DNA of 64,000 bases, taken from NCBI RefSeq assembly GCF_026343185.1, contig NZ_JAPEMA010000004.1:372001-436000 (forward strand). Direction: 5' to 3'. The DNA is from Streptomyces sp. NBC_00091. Lineage in GTDB: Bacteria; Actinomycetota; Actinomycetes; Streptomycetales; Streptomycetaceae. The position numbers and the translations under genes are program-made. The notes beneath the pieces were generated by a model that saw only the letters and a list, made by a program, of their open reading frames with translations, was not told where the DNA came from and ran no database searches. This document shows positions 1-8,198 of this stretch, one piece after another. The first letter of the stretch is position 1, and each line of letters begins with the position of its first letter.

Positions 1-2154
1 GTGTTCAGGGTCGGACCGTGGAGAATTGATTTCCCCAAGAATCACCGGAAGTGGCAGGTATTTCTTCGGCCATCGAGGGCGCTGGAGAATATCAATTGGG
101 GCCAGGTCGAGGTGAAATTGAATGGGCTCGAAGCCCATAACATCTTTCCCACGCCATCGTCTGCCGACTCGGACCGTCTGGTGTGGTCCGAGGTGAAACC
201 CGTCAATGTGCGGGTCGAGGTGGATCCGCCCTGGCAGCGCTCCTTCAACGTGGGCGAGAGGTGGTGGTCCCTGGGCTGGGCGGGTGTCGCCACATGGTGG
301 GTGTTCACCTCGGCGGTGATCGTGCTGGCCGTGAGCTGGGCCTCGGGAAAGAAGTCATCCGGGCCGCCGGGATGGAGGGGGTTCAAGTGGGTGCTCGTGC
401 TGTGGGCCGTACTCAGCGTGACGGTAGTCCTGATGCTGCGCCTGCTGATCTTGGAGCCGAAAACCATCAGTCCGTCGTGGCGCTACATCGTCGCCATCGC
501 AGGGGGTCTGGCTCTGCTCCTCGCCGCCCGTCCATGGCGTCGCATCGTGTCGTTCCCCACCGTGCAGGAGTCCGGAGCCGAGGGCGTCCAACGCCGTCAG
601 GCCCGGGCCGTAACCGTGACTGCTTCAGCCGTGGCCGTGTTCGGCTTCCTGCTGGTCGTGGACCCTCAGGTCTTCCACCTGACGGTGGACCTGACGCCGC
701 GAAGGCCGCAGGCCGCTCCCGGTGTCGTCGGGCTCGTGCTGCTGGGACTGGCGACGCTGTGGCTGTGGCTCGCCGCGATGGCGGCGTGGGCGTGGTGCTT
801 CGTGCGGGCAGGGGAAATGGTCCGGGAGTCCTGGAGTGCGGTGTGGGACGAGAAGCCGGTCCGCTGCACCCTGGCCGTGGGAGCCCTGCTGGCAGTCGTC
901 GAAGCGGCCCTGATCGCTTCCTTCTGGTGGACGAGCGAGCGCAGCTGGGGGCGGCCCTACTGGCTCATCGACCCGTCCGGGACTGGCCGCGATTCCCAAC
1001 GCATCCACTTTCTCCAGGAGTTCGCATTCTTCGGCCTCACATGGGTCTACGCCTACGCGTGGCTCCTGACGGGCATCGCGCTCATCGCGCTGCTGCACAT
1101 CCGTGTCAAGGCCAGGCCGCCTCGGATTGAGGGTAAGGGCGAAGGGTCCTGGGTGGAGCCGACCGGTGTCAATCTCCTGCTGACAGCCGCGATCTTCGCC
1201 CTTGCCGTGGGGTTCAGGCAGGTTGAGTTCGCGGGTTCCAATGTGCTGTTCGGTATCTGGCTCCTGATGATGATCGGCTGCTTGTATGCCGTTGTCGGGG
1301 TCGGTCGACGGTTTTCCGTGCTGGGCCGGGGAGAACGGTTCTGCATTCGAAGACTGAGTACGAGGCGCGGTCGACGCGTCTTGCTGAGGAAGGCCCATGA
1401 ATACCGCAACCTGCATCACAAGATCTACTCGTTGGACCGTGGTCGCGCAGAGGGCGGCCTGACGCGCGAGGAGCTGGAAAAGCAACTGGACCGGCTGCAC
1501 CTATGGCTGTTCGACGGGTGGGACGAGGATCGTCCACCGCCCCCGATCTCCGTGCTGGACGCCGCCCTCAGCTGGGGACCGGCGCCAAGTGGCGACTGGT
1601 GGGAGAATGCCCGGTACGCCGCGCGCCTGGCCTTCTGCTTCGGGATCCCGGCCAGCATCGCCCTTGTCTGGCTCGGCTACCTCAGGGACTCCTGGACCCA
1701 GATGCTCACGTTCCAAGACCTCATCGGCGTGCCGCAGATGGTGGCGCAGTGTCTTGCGTGGCAGGTGACATGGGCCGGCGCGGGCCTGGCCCTGGGGGCG
1801 TTGTGGCGCGTGCTGCCGGGGGGCCGCAGTCCCGTGCGTGCGCTGAGTCTGACCGCCGCCTACGCCATCCCCGTCTGTGTGGGTGCCCTGGTCGCCCAGA
1901 TCACCGACGTGGAACTCGGCTATGTCTTCCTGCACGTCGCGCTCATGCTGCTGGTGCTGACGCTCACCAGCATCTGGATGGACATGGCGACCTTCAGCGA
2001 GGAGAGGAAGTTCTGGCCCACTCGCCTCGGGTTGCTGCTGTCGGTCTACCAACTGCGCGGACTGTCCACACAGGTGGCCTACCTCCTCGTCCAGCTGGGG
2101 GCCGTCGTGGCGGTCTGGCACACCCTGGCCAGCAGCGCGTCCCGGCCGCGGTAG
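1..2154 (+). CDS. Large polytopic membrane protein, probably 5'-partial
   Basis: The frame is open from base 1 (GTG) to TAG at 2152-2154, giving at least 717 residues, so the true start may lie upstream of the window. After a soluble N-terminal stretch of about 95 residues rich in Trp and charged residues, there are many hydrophobic segments: around residues 95-150, 160-180, 205-225, 240-270, 290-310, 340-370 and 390-440. A charged cytoplasmic-looking block (about 445-545) carries many Arg/Lys and a DRxxPPP stretch, and a second membrane block of about five segments follows (550-710). I recognise no catalytic motif. It resembles large actinobacterial multi-pass proteins known only as domains of unknown function. 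It converges with the next gene, which ends 11 nt away on the other strand. Confidence 0.75.
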   Translation: MFRVGPWRIDFPKNHRKWQVFLRPSRALENINWGQVEVKLNGLEAHNIFPTPSSADSDRLVWSEVKPVNVRVEVDPPWQRSFNVGERWWSLGWAGVATWWVFTSAVIVLAVSWASGKKSSGPPGWRGFKWVLVLWAVLSVTVVLMLRLLILEPKTISPSWRYIVAIAGGLALLLAARPWRRIVSFPTVQESGAEGVQRRQARAVTVTASAVAVFGFLLVVDPQVFHLTVDLTPRRPQAAPGVVGLVLLGLATLWLWLAAMAAWAWCFVRAGEMVRESWSAVWDEKPVRCTLAVGALLAVVEAALIASFWWTSERSWGRPYWLIDPSGTGRDSQRIHFLQEFAFFGLTWVYAYAWLLTGIALIALLHIRVKARPPRIEGKGEGSWVEPTGVNLLLTAAIFALAVGFRQVEFAGSNVLFGIWLLMMIGCLYAVVGVGRRFSVLGRGERFCIRRLSTRRGRRVLLRKAHEYRNLHHKIYSLDRGRAEGGLTREELEKQLDRLHLWLFDGWDEDRPPPPISVLDAALSWGPAPSGDWWENARYAARLAFCFGIPASIALVWLGYLRDSWTQMLTFQDLIGVPQMVAQCLAWQVTWAGAGLALGALWRVLPGGRSPVRALSLTAAYAIPVCVGALVAQITDVELGYVFLHVALMLLVLTLTSIWMDMATFSEERKFWPTRLGLLLSVYQLRGLSTQVAYLLVQLGAVVAVWHTLASSASRPR

Positions 2155-2165
2155 CTACGGGCTCC

Positions 2166-3881
2166 TCAGTCCTCCGAGCCCCGCAACCGTGCCTCCACGG
2201 ACTCGACGAGACCGGCGATCACGCCGTCGGGTGAAGGGCTGTAGTGCGGCACCGCCCAGCGCGTGATCTTGGCGTCGATGATCGTGGGCCGGCCGGAGGC
2301 CAGGGCCGCGCCGAAGGCCTCCTCGAATTCCTCGAGCGTCTCCACCTGGTAGCCGTCCGCACCGCACGCGCGGGCGTACGAGGCGAAGTCCGGGTTCTGG
2401 AACTCGACGAGCGCGGACTCGCCGTACGTGACCAGCTGGAACAGCTTGATCAGCTTGAACTGCCCGTCGTTGAAGATGACCCAGATGACCGGGATCTCGT
2501 TCTCGACGGCGGTCATCAGCTCGAAGCCGGACAGCGAATAGCATCCGTCGCCGCAGCCGACGACGACGGTCCGCTCCGGGTGGGCGACCTTCAGGCCGAT
2601 GGCTCCGTTGACGTGCCCGGCCATCGGCCCGAAGGAGCCGGCCTTGCGGAAGTTCTGCCCCTCCTCGAGCTCGACGTAGTACCCGAGCCATGCCAGATGG
2701 GCGCCCGCGTCGGCGAGCAGCACCCCCTGCGGGGGCAGCATCCGGCCGATGGACTGCGCGAGTTCGCCGGGGTGGATCTTTCCGGTGAGGTGGGTGATGT
2801 GCCGGGCCTCGTAGTCCCGGCCGTCGACCTCGACGGCCGGGACCTCGCCGACCTTCCGCTCCAGGGCGTCGACGAGGGCGGCCACTGCCGGACGCGCGTC
2901 GGACAGCAGCGCGTGGTCGGGGCGGTAGGCCTTGTGGAACTCGCCCTCCGAGATGTTCACATGGATGAGCACCTTGTTCTCGAACAGGTCCTCGCGGTAG
3001 TTGAACGTGGCGTGCTGGTTGAGGGAGTTGCCGATGCACAGCACGACGTCGGCCTCGCGGAAGGCCTTCCAGGCGCTGGAGTGGCCGCTGTCGGCGAACA
3101 CGCCGACCGAGAGCGGATGACCCTCGGACACGATGCCCTTGCCGTCGAGGGTGGTGAGCAGCGGGATCTGGAAGCGTTCGATCAGCCGCTTGATCTCGGC
3201 TCCCGCCCCGCTCCGCACCGCGCCGAAGCCGACGAGCGTGACGATCCGCTTCCGCTGGGCGAGGGCCTCCGCCAGTACCGCCGCGATCTCCTCGACCCGT
3301 GCGGGGTCGGGCAGGACCGGTGCCACCTCGAGCCTCGGCGGCCGGAAGTCCGTGACCTCGACGCCGCGGTGGGTCAGGTTCTCGGGTACGTGGATGTGTA
3401 CGGGCCCGGGCCGGCCCTCGAAGGCGATGTTGACCGCCTCCTCCAGGACGTCGCAGGTGTCGGCGATATCGGTGAGCAGGAAGGACTTCTTGGTCGTGGC
3501 GGCGAACATGGCCTGGGAGTCGGGCGTGCCGTTCAGGCCCGAGGTTTCGTTGAGCGAGCCCCAGCCGCGCCACTTCATCGACGCGTATCCCGATACGGCG
3601 AGGACCGGGTAGGAGTCCGACATGGCCACGGCCAGCCCCGAGAACAGGTTGAACGCACCCGGCCCGGCCGTCGCGAAGCAGAAGCCCAGCCGGTTGGTGT
3701 ACATGGCATAGCCGCAGGCCATGAAGGAAGCCGCCTGCTCGTGCCGGGTGATGACGGGCCGGATCTTCTCCGAATGCTTCAGCGCCAGCATCAGACCGGC
3801 CGCGTTCTCCCCGGCACCCCCGAAGGCCGCCCGTACCCCGACGCCCTCCAGTCCCTTGACGATGGCCTCGTAGACTCTCAT
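2166..3881 (-). CDS. ThDP-dependent enzyme (acetolactate synthase / 2-hydroxyacyl lyase superfamily)
   Basis: This 571-residue protein has the three-domain layout of ThDP lyases and decarboxylases. The N-terminal pyrimidine-binding domain carries the catalytic Glu48 in an RHEQAA context and an AGPGAFN loop. A central nucleotide-binding-like domain spans roughly 190-330. The C-terminal PP domain has the GDG...N cofactor motif (GDG at 444-446, the Asn in FND about 27 residues later). The length is normal for the superfamily, which includes acetolactate synthase, oxalyl-CoA decarboxylase and 2-hydroxyacyl-CoA lyase; the substrate cannot be read from sequence. A GAGGAAGG ribosome site precedes the ATG. 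It starts 10 nt after the nitroreductase-like gene stops, so it is the last gene of the leftward operon with the haem-oxygenase fusion. That company makes a 2-hydroxyacyl or 2-keto acid cleavage role plausible (inference). Confidence 0.88.
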   Translation of the reverse strand: MRVYEAIVKGLEGVGVRAAFGGAGENAAGLMLALKHSEKIRPVITRHEQAASFMACGYAMYTNRLGFCFATAGPGAFNLFSGLAVAMSDSYPVLAVSGYASMKWRGWGSLNETSGLNGTPDSQAMFAATTKKSFLLTDIADTCDVLEEAVNIAFEGRPGPVHIHVPENLTHRGVEVTDFRPPRLEVAPVLPDPARVEEIAAVLAEALAQRKRIVTLVGFGAVRSGAGAEIKRLIERFQIPLLTTLDGKGIVSEGHPLSVGVFADSGHSSAWKAFREADVVLCIGNSLNQHATFNYREDLFENKVLIHVNISEGEFHKAYRPDHALLSDARPAVAALVDALERKVGEVPAVEVDGRDYEARHITHLTGKIHPGELAQSIGRMLPPQGVLLADAGAHLAWLGYYVELEEGQNFRKAGSFGPMAGHVNGAIGLKVAHPERTVVVGCGDGCYSLSGFELMTAVENEIPVIWVIFNDGQFKLIKLFQLVTYGESALVEFQNPDFASYARACGADGYQVETLEEFEEAFGAALASGRPTIIDAKITRWAVPHYSPSPDGVIAGLVESVEARLRGSED

Positions 3882-3891
3882 CGGGCCTTCC

Positions 3892-5268
3892 TCATCCGTC
3901 CCAGCGCGAGGCGTGCCGACGGTGGGCGTCGGTCAGGCCGTTCTGGAAGAACCGGTCGTAGTACTCGGGTTCGACGTGGTGCGCCTGGAGCCAGATGCCG
4001 GGCACGTGGACGGCGTCGGTGTGTGCGGGGAACCGTCCGTGGGTCTCGTGGATGTACACGCAGATGTCCCGCACGCAGTCGATCACCTGCCGGTCGTACT
4101 CGCTGGCCTCGGCGAGGTAGCGCTGTGCGTAGTCGTCCTTGTAGATGCGGGCGAAGACCTCCTTGTCCGCGTAGATGCCGTCCTTGCCGAACTTCGACCG
4201 GACGACCGCGTCGACGGCGTCCCGCATCGACGGGTGGTTGGGAGGGCAGGCGGCCTTGATGAGGTGTTCACCGCCGGCCCGCAGGCCCACCGGGTGGGCC
4301 CGCAGCTCGGCGTACTTCGGCAGCGGCACGTGCCAGCGCAGGATGTCGGCGGGGCGGAACTTCGGGGTGACGAAGTCGAAGCCCAGCATGCGACCGTAGG
4401 CGCGGGAGAACTTCGGGTCGCCCAGCATGATCTGGGGGCTGATCGTCGCGTGGATCCAGGCACCGAGCCCCATCGCGTCCGCGACCAGCATCATGTTCTG
4501 CAGCAGCAGGTCGGCTTCCACCTGGGTGCGCATCGGCCCCAGGGCGCCGAGCGGCATCTTGAGGCCGGCATTGAGGAAACCGTTCTTGATCCACTTCTTC
4601 ACCCCGGCCGGGCGGTAGAAGTTGCGGTCGTCGACGAGTGTGGGCCGGGCTCCTTCGGGCTGGGTGAGCAGGTACATCAGCGCGTTGACGTACTGGTGGG
4701 AGAGGTCGACCACCGGCAGGAAGAGCGTGGTGCCCGGGAGGTTGGACAGGAACCGGTTGGAGTCGAGGTAGGCCGGGAAGTCGCGCATCCCCTCGGCGAC
4801 GTCCAGCCGGTGGTCCAGTACCCGCACCTTCGCCCGGCGCGCCCGTTCGACCAGCGTGTCCGGGTCGAAGGCGCGTTCCGGGGAAGGAGGCAGTTTCCTC
4901 AGGTAGTACGTGCCACTGTCGTTGATCATGAAGAAGTGGGTGGCCTGCGCGTTGTCGGGGCTGCCGGCGGTCCGCCCGGTCATGTTCAGGTTCGGCTTGG
5001 CCATGATGGGCTGGTGGTCGCGAGGGTCCTCGAAGGGCCGGTCGGGCATGGTGAGCCCCGAGGAGCCGGTGAGGGCGATGAGCACCGCCTCTTCCAGCTC
5101 GTCCAGCGGCTCCGGCCGGTGCGGGGAGTCGTAGCTCATCGACCCGGCGGGCACGGAGGCGCCCCTGCTGACCCGGTGGGTGCGCCGCTTGAAGACCGTC
5201 TCCAGCAGCGGACGGGCCAGGAGGTCTTCCAGGCCGGGGTGGCGGCCGGCGCCTTCGGGTGCGGTCAT
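3892..5268 (-). CDS. Nitroreductase-like flavoprotein
   Basis: The 458-residue protein is read from an ATG at 5268, because GGGAGAAGG lies just upstream and the gene then starts 13 nt after the haem fusion ends; a longer in-frame extension would overlap that gene. Features pointing to the nitroreductase fold are an N-terminal KRRTHRVSRG stretch (the Arg-rich FMN-phosphate site of the family) and the helix LLQNMMLVADAMGLGAWIHA. A C-terminal extension of about 150 residues is rich in His, Tyr and Trp. At 458 residues it is about twice a classical nitroreductase, so this may be a fused or divergent member rather than a simple NAD(P)H nitroreductase. It is sandwiched between the alpha-dioxygenase-like fusion and the ThDP enzyme with operon spacing. 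Its redox substrate is unknown. Confidence 0.7.
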   Translation of the reverse strand: MTAPEGAGRHPGLEDLLARPLLETVFKRRTHRVSRGASVPAGSMSYDSPHRPEPLDELEEAVLIALTGSSGLTMPDRPFEDPRDHQPIMAKPNLNMTGRTAGSPDNAQATHFFMINDSGTYYLRKLPPSPERAFDPDTLVERARRAKVRVLDHRLDVAEGMRDFPAYLDSNRFLSNLPGTTLFLPVVDLSHQYVNALMYLLTQPEGARPTLVDDRNFYRPAGVKKWIKNGFLNAGLKMPLGALGPMRTQVEADLLLQNMMLVADAMGLGAWIHATISPQIMLGDPKFSRAYGRMLGFDFVTPKFRPADILRWHVPLPKYAELRAHPVGLRAGGEHLIKAACPPNHPSMRDAVDAVVRSKFGKDGIYADKEVFARIYKDDYAQRYLAEASEYDRQVIDCVRDICVYIHETHGRFPAHTDAVHVPGIWLQAHHVEPEYYDRFFQNGLTDAHRRHASRWDG

Positions 5269-5281
5269 GGCCTTCTCCCGC

Positions 5282-8149
5282 TCAGCCCCGGCCGCGGCCG
5301 GTGTTGTTGCGGACGGGCTGGACCGGGCGCCAGGGCGCGAACGCACTGGACCCGCGCGGCAGGACGCTCGCCAGCTCGGGGCAGTGCCGCAGGATGACGC
5401 TCGTCATGCCGCCCCGTTCGATCCAGTCCATGCCGAGCGGTGTGTAGACCTCCGGCCGGAAGTCGACCGTGAGGAAGCGGTCGCTCTGCAACCGTCGGCT
5501 GGCCATCAGGATGAAGACGCGGAAGGCGGTGTCGCTGAAGCCGAAGCCCGCGGGCGGGTTCTCGGCGAAGAGCCCCACCACGGTGTCGATGTCGTCCACC
5601 GAGCGGTAGACGTCCCGCAGTCGCGCGACCGTCTCCGGGTCGGAGGACAGGTCCTCGAACCGCCGGATCCGCGGCTTGTGCAGGCCGGCCCGGAAGTCGT
5701 TGTAGCGCGGGACGCCGCGGCGCCGGGTGCGCACCAGGTCGACCACGGACAGGTCGATCACCTCCCCGTTCCGGTGGAACGTCTGGAGCGCGCGCGGGAA
5801 GTTGTGCAGGGTGATCGCTCCAGGGTTGGCGATGCCCAGCGAGTACAGGGAGTTGACCAGACCGGTCTTGCGGATGAGCGGCTCCGCGGCGGCGCCCTGG
5901 AGGTCGTCGAAGCCGAGGGTGTCGAGCCGCCGGCCGAACCGGTGGTCGACGAACTCGTAGTCGTCCGGGATCAGCGGGTGCATCCGGTAGACGGTGACGA
6001 ACTCCTCCGTGAGGGCGTACGGGGCTCCGTGGTGGTCGGGCAGGGTCTTGGGGATGCCGCCCTGCCCGTTCGCCTCCAGCAGCCAGACGCCCAGCTGGTC
6101 GAGCCAGTTCTTCGGCGGCCCCTGCCAGTTCGTCTTCATGCCGATGTCGAGAGCCTTGGTGGCGAGGATCGCGGGGGTCCACTCGACCGTGTGGATCTTG
6201 GCGATCAGGGCGGAGACGACCAGCCGCGCCGTGTGGTAGACCCGGTCCTCGTCCATGTACGGATACTCGTGCCGCAGTGCTTCGCACACCGCGTTGTGCT
6301 CGCGGGCGAACAAGGTGTGCACGGCGCTGAGGCCCAGCCACCAGTTGTCGCTGAACCCGGTGACCGGCATGCCGTTCGGGCCCTGCGGCAGGTGTCCCCC
6401 CTCCAGCCGCAGCCCGGCACCGCCGTCGGGCTCGCGCAGGGACCTCGCGACGGCCTGGTCGCCGCCGTAGACCTCCGAACCGTCCCACCAGTGCGACACG
6501 CCGCTCGCGAACACGATCGGCGACCGACCGTCCCCGGCCGGGTCCAGCGCCTCGTCCTCGCCGAAGCGCATCACCTTCTCGGGGGGTCCGCCCGGGGTGT
6601 TCTGCCAGCTCCCGCCGGGCGGCAGGGGCACCTCGACGCTCCGGGTGCCCACCGGGAACCTCTTGTGGTTGACCCAGTCGTGCACCTGGAACTGGATCCA
6701 CGCGGCGGCGATGACGTTCAGCGACTTCGCGGGGATGAAGGCCTCGCGCTGGAGCAGTTCCCTGCTGACGGTGACCGGGTTCGGGGTGTCGAACCGGTCC
6801 GGGCGGTACACGGGCGGCATGGTGCGGCCGAAGGTCGCGCCGACGGCGCCCATCCGCGGCGCCGACAGATCGTTGTAGGTGCCGTCGTAGCTGCGCCTGA
6901 CCAGCAGTTCCTCATCGACGGGTGGCTCCACCGGCTGGGCCTTGGGCGGGGCCTCGTGGACTTCGGTGTCGATGAGGTTGTGCCGGCGCAGCGTCTGCCG
7001 GAAGGCCATGAGGTTCAGCAGGCCGAGCGGGGTGGGCAGCCGGTCCCACGGGACGAAGCGGTTCACGGCGTGGAAGGCGGCCCGCAGCGGTGCCCCGAGC
7101 AGGACGTTGCGCCGCGGCTCGACCGTCAGGAAGCGGCGGCCCAGGCGGTGGGCGCTGCTCGCCTCGTAGGCGAGCTTGCGGGCACGGTTGAGGTTGCCCA
7201 GGGGGCGGAAGGCCTCCGAGGTGTGCCACGGGTTGAAGGCGAGCAGGTCGACCCGCGTCTCGGCGGCGCGCGCCTCGGCGGAGTGGATGTCCTGGCGCGG
7301 GACGGTCAGCGTGGCCACGGGCACGACGGGCGCGTCCTGCTCCTTCCACTCGGCCGCGCCGTCCTCGATGGGGGTGCGCCGGGGGTCCGCGTAGCGCTGC
7401 ACGCACAGCTCGAAGACGACGTCCGCCTCGCGCAGCCGCTGTGACAGCTCGCGCCGCAGGTAATCGGGATCGGTGAGCGGGGGCGCCGGTGCCGTGGCGG
7501 CGTCCGTGGCGGGCCGCAGCTGGTAGCGCACCGGTCCCGAGCCGCCCCACAGGATCGCGCCGCGGCTCCAGTACGTCTCCAGCGCCATGCTGGACGGGGT
7601 GCGCCCGGTTCCCGCGATGACGTTGCGCCGCATGCGGCCGGCCGTGGACCAGCCGACGGCCAGGGGCAGCTTGACGAACAGCGCGAAGCCCTTGGCGGGC
7701 CGCGACTCGGCGCCCGCCATCGCCTTCGCGAAGGCGACGAACTCGCGTGCGTTGCGGGCGTGGGAGACCGGGAAGCTGGTCATCAGCAGGTCGTGGGTCT
7801 CCTCGGGCCCCACCTCGACCCGCAGCGCCGCCCCCCGCAAGTCGGGTGCGAAGTCGGGCCGGCGGACGCCGCTCGCGTGGGACAGCCGGACCGTGACCGG
7901 GTACTCGGCCCCGGGTGCGGCGAAGCCCGTCCGCAGGGCCTCGGGGAGGTCGTCGTGGAACCGCAGACGGGCGTTCTCCACGCCGAGGACCGCCTTGGCG
8001 TGGAAGGTCCTCTCGAGGGCCGCGGAACCGCTGCGTCTCTTCACCTTGAGCTGCACCCGCAGGAGGTCGTCCGCCAGTCGCTCGAAGATCAGCCGTTCGG
8101 CTTCCGGGCTGCCGCCGACGTAGCGCTCGTACCGCTCGACCTCGTCCAT
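5282..8149 (-). CDS. Catalase-like / alpha-dioxygenase-like haem protein fusion
   Basis: A 955-residue protein starting at ATG 8149, preceded by GAAGAGG (an upstream GTG at 8182 is possible). Residues about 20-345 are catalase-related: His50 in an RTFHAK context matches the distal catalytic His, and Tyr328 in LAYEASSAHRLG aligns with the proximal haem-ligand Tyr of catalases and allene-oxide-synthase-type catalases. Residues about 380-940 resemble fatty-acid alpha-dioxygenase/cyclooxygenase: distal His490 in QVHDWVNH, and Tyr721-Arg-Met-His724, the Tyr-x-x-His pair of radical Tyr and proximal His. In the known families the dioxygenase makes fatty-acid hydroperoxides and catalase-like partners rearrange or reduce them. 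It is the second gene of the operon, 49 nt after the hydrolase-P450 gene. Both haem centres look intact. The substrate is unknown. Confidence 0.85.
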   Translation of the reverse strand: MDEVERYERYVGGSPEAERLIFERLADDLLRVQLKVKRRSGSAALERTFHAKAVLGVENARLRFHDDLPEALRTGFAAPGAEYPVTVRLSHASGVRRPDFAPDLRGAALRVEVGPEETHDLLMTSFPVSHARNAREFVAFAKAMAGAESRPAKGFALFVKLPLAVGWSTAGRMRRNVIAGTGRTPSSMALETYWSRGAILWGGSGPVRYQLRPATDAATAPAPPLTDPDYLRRELSQRLREADVVFELCVQRYADPRRTPIEDGAAEWKEQDAPVVPVATLTVPRQDIHSAEARAAETRVDLLAFNPWHTSEAFRPLGNLNRARKLAYEASSAHRLGRRFLTVEPRRNVLLGAPLRAAFHAVNRFVPWDRLPTPLGLLNLMAFRQTLRRHNLIDTEVHEAPPKAQPVEPPVDEELLVRRSYDGTYNDLSAPRMGAVGATFGRTMPPVYRPDRFDTPNPVTVSRELLQREAFIPAKSLNVIAAAWIQFQVHDWVNHKRFPVGTRSVEVPLPPGGSWQNTPGGPPEKVMRFGEDEALDPAGDGRSPIVFASGVSHWWDGSEVYGGDQAVARSLREPDGGAGLRLEGGHLPQGPNGMPVTGFSDNWWLGLSAVHTLFAREHNAVCEALRHEYPYMDEDRVYHTARLVVSALIAKIHTVEWTPAILATKALDIGMKTNWQGPPKNWLDQLGVWLLEANGQGGIPKTLPDHHGAPYALTEEFVTVYRMHPLIPDDYEFVDHRFGRRLDTLGFDDLQGAAAEPLIRKTGLVNSLYSLGIANPGAITLHNFPRALQTFHRNGEVIDLSVVDLVRTRRRGVPRYNDFRAGLHKPRIRRFEDLSSDPETVARLRDVYRSVDDIDTVVGLFAENPPAGFGFSDTAFRVFILMASRRLQSDRFLTVDFRPEVYTPLGMDWIERGGMTSVILRHCPELASVLPRGSSAFAPWRPVQPVRNNTGRGRG

Positions 8150-8198
8150 GCGTGCCTCTTCACGAAGGGGGTTCTCGTGCACTCCACACGAGGTTTCC

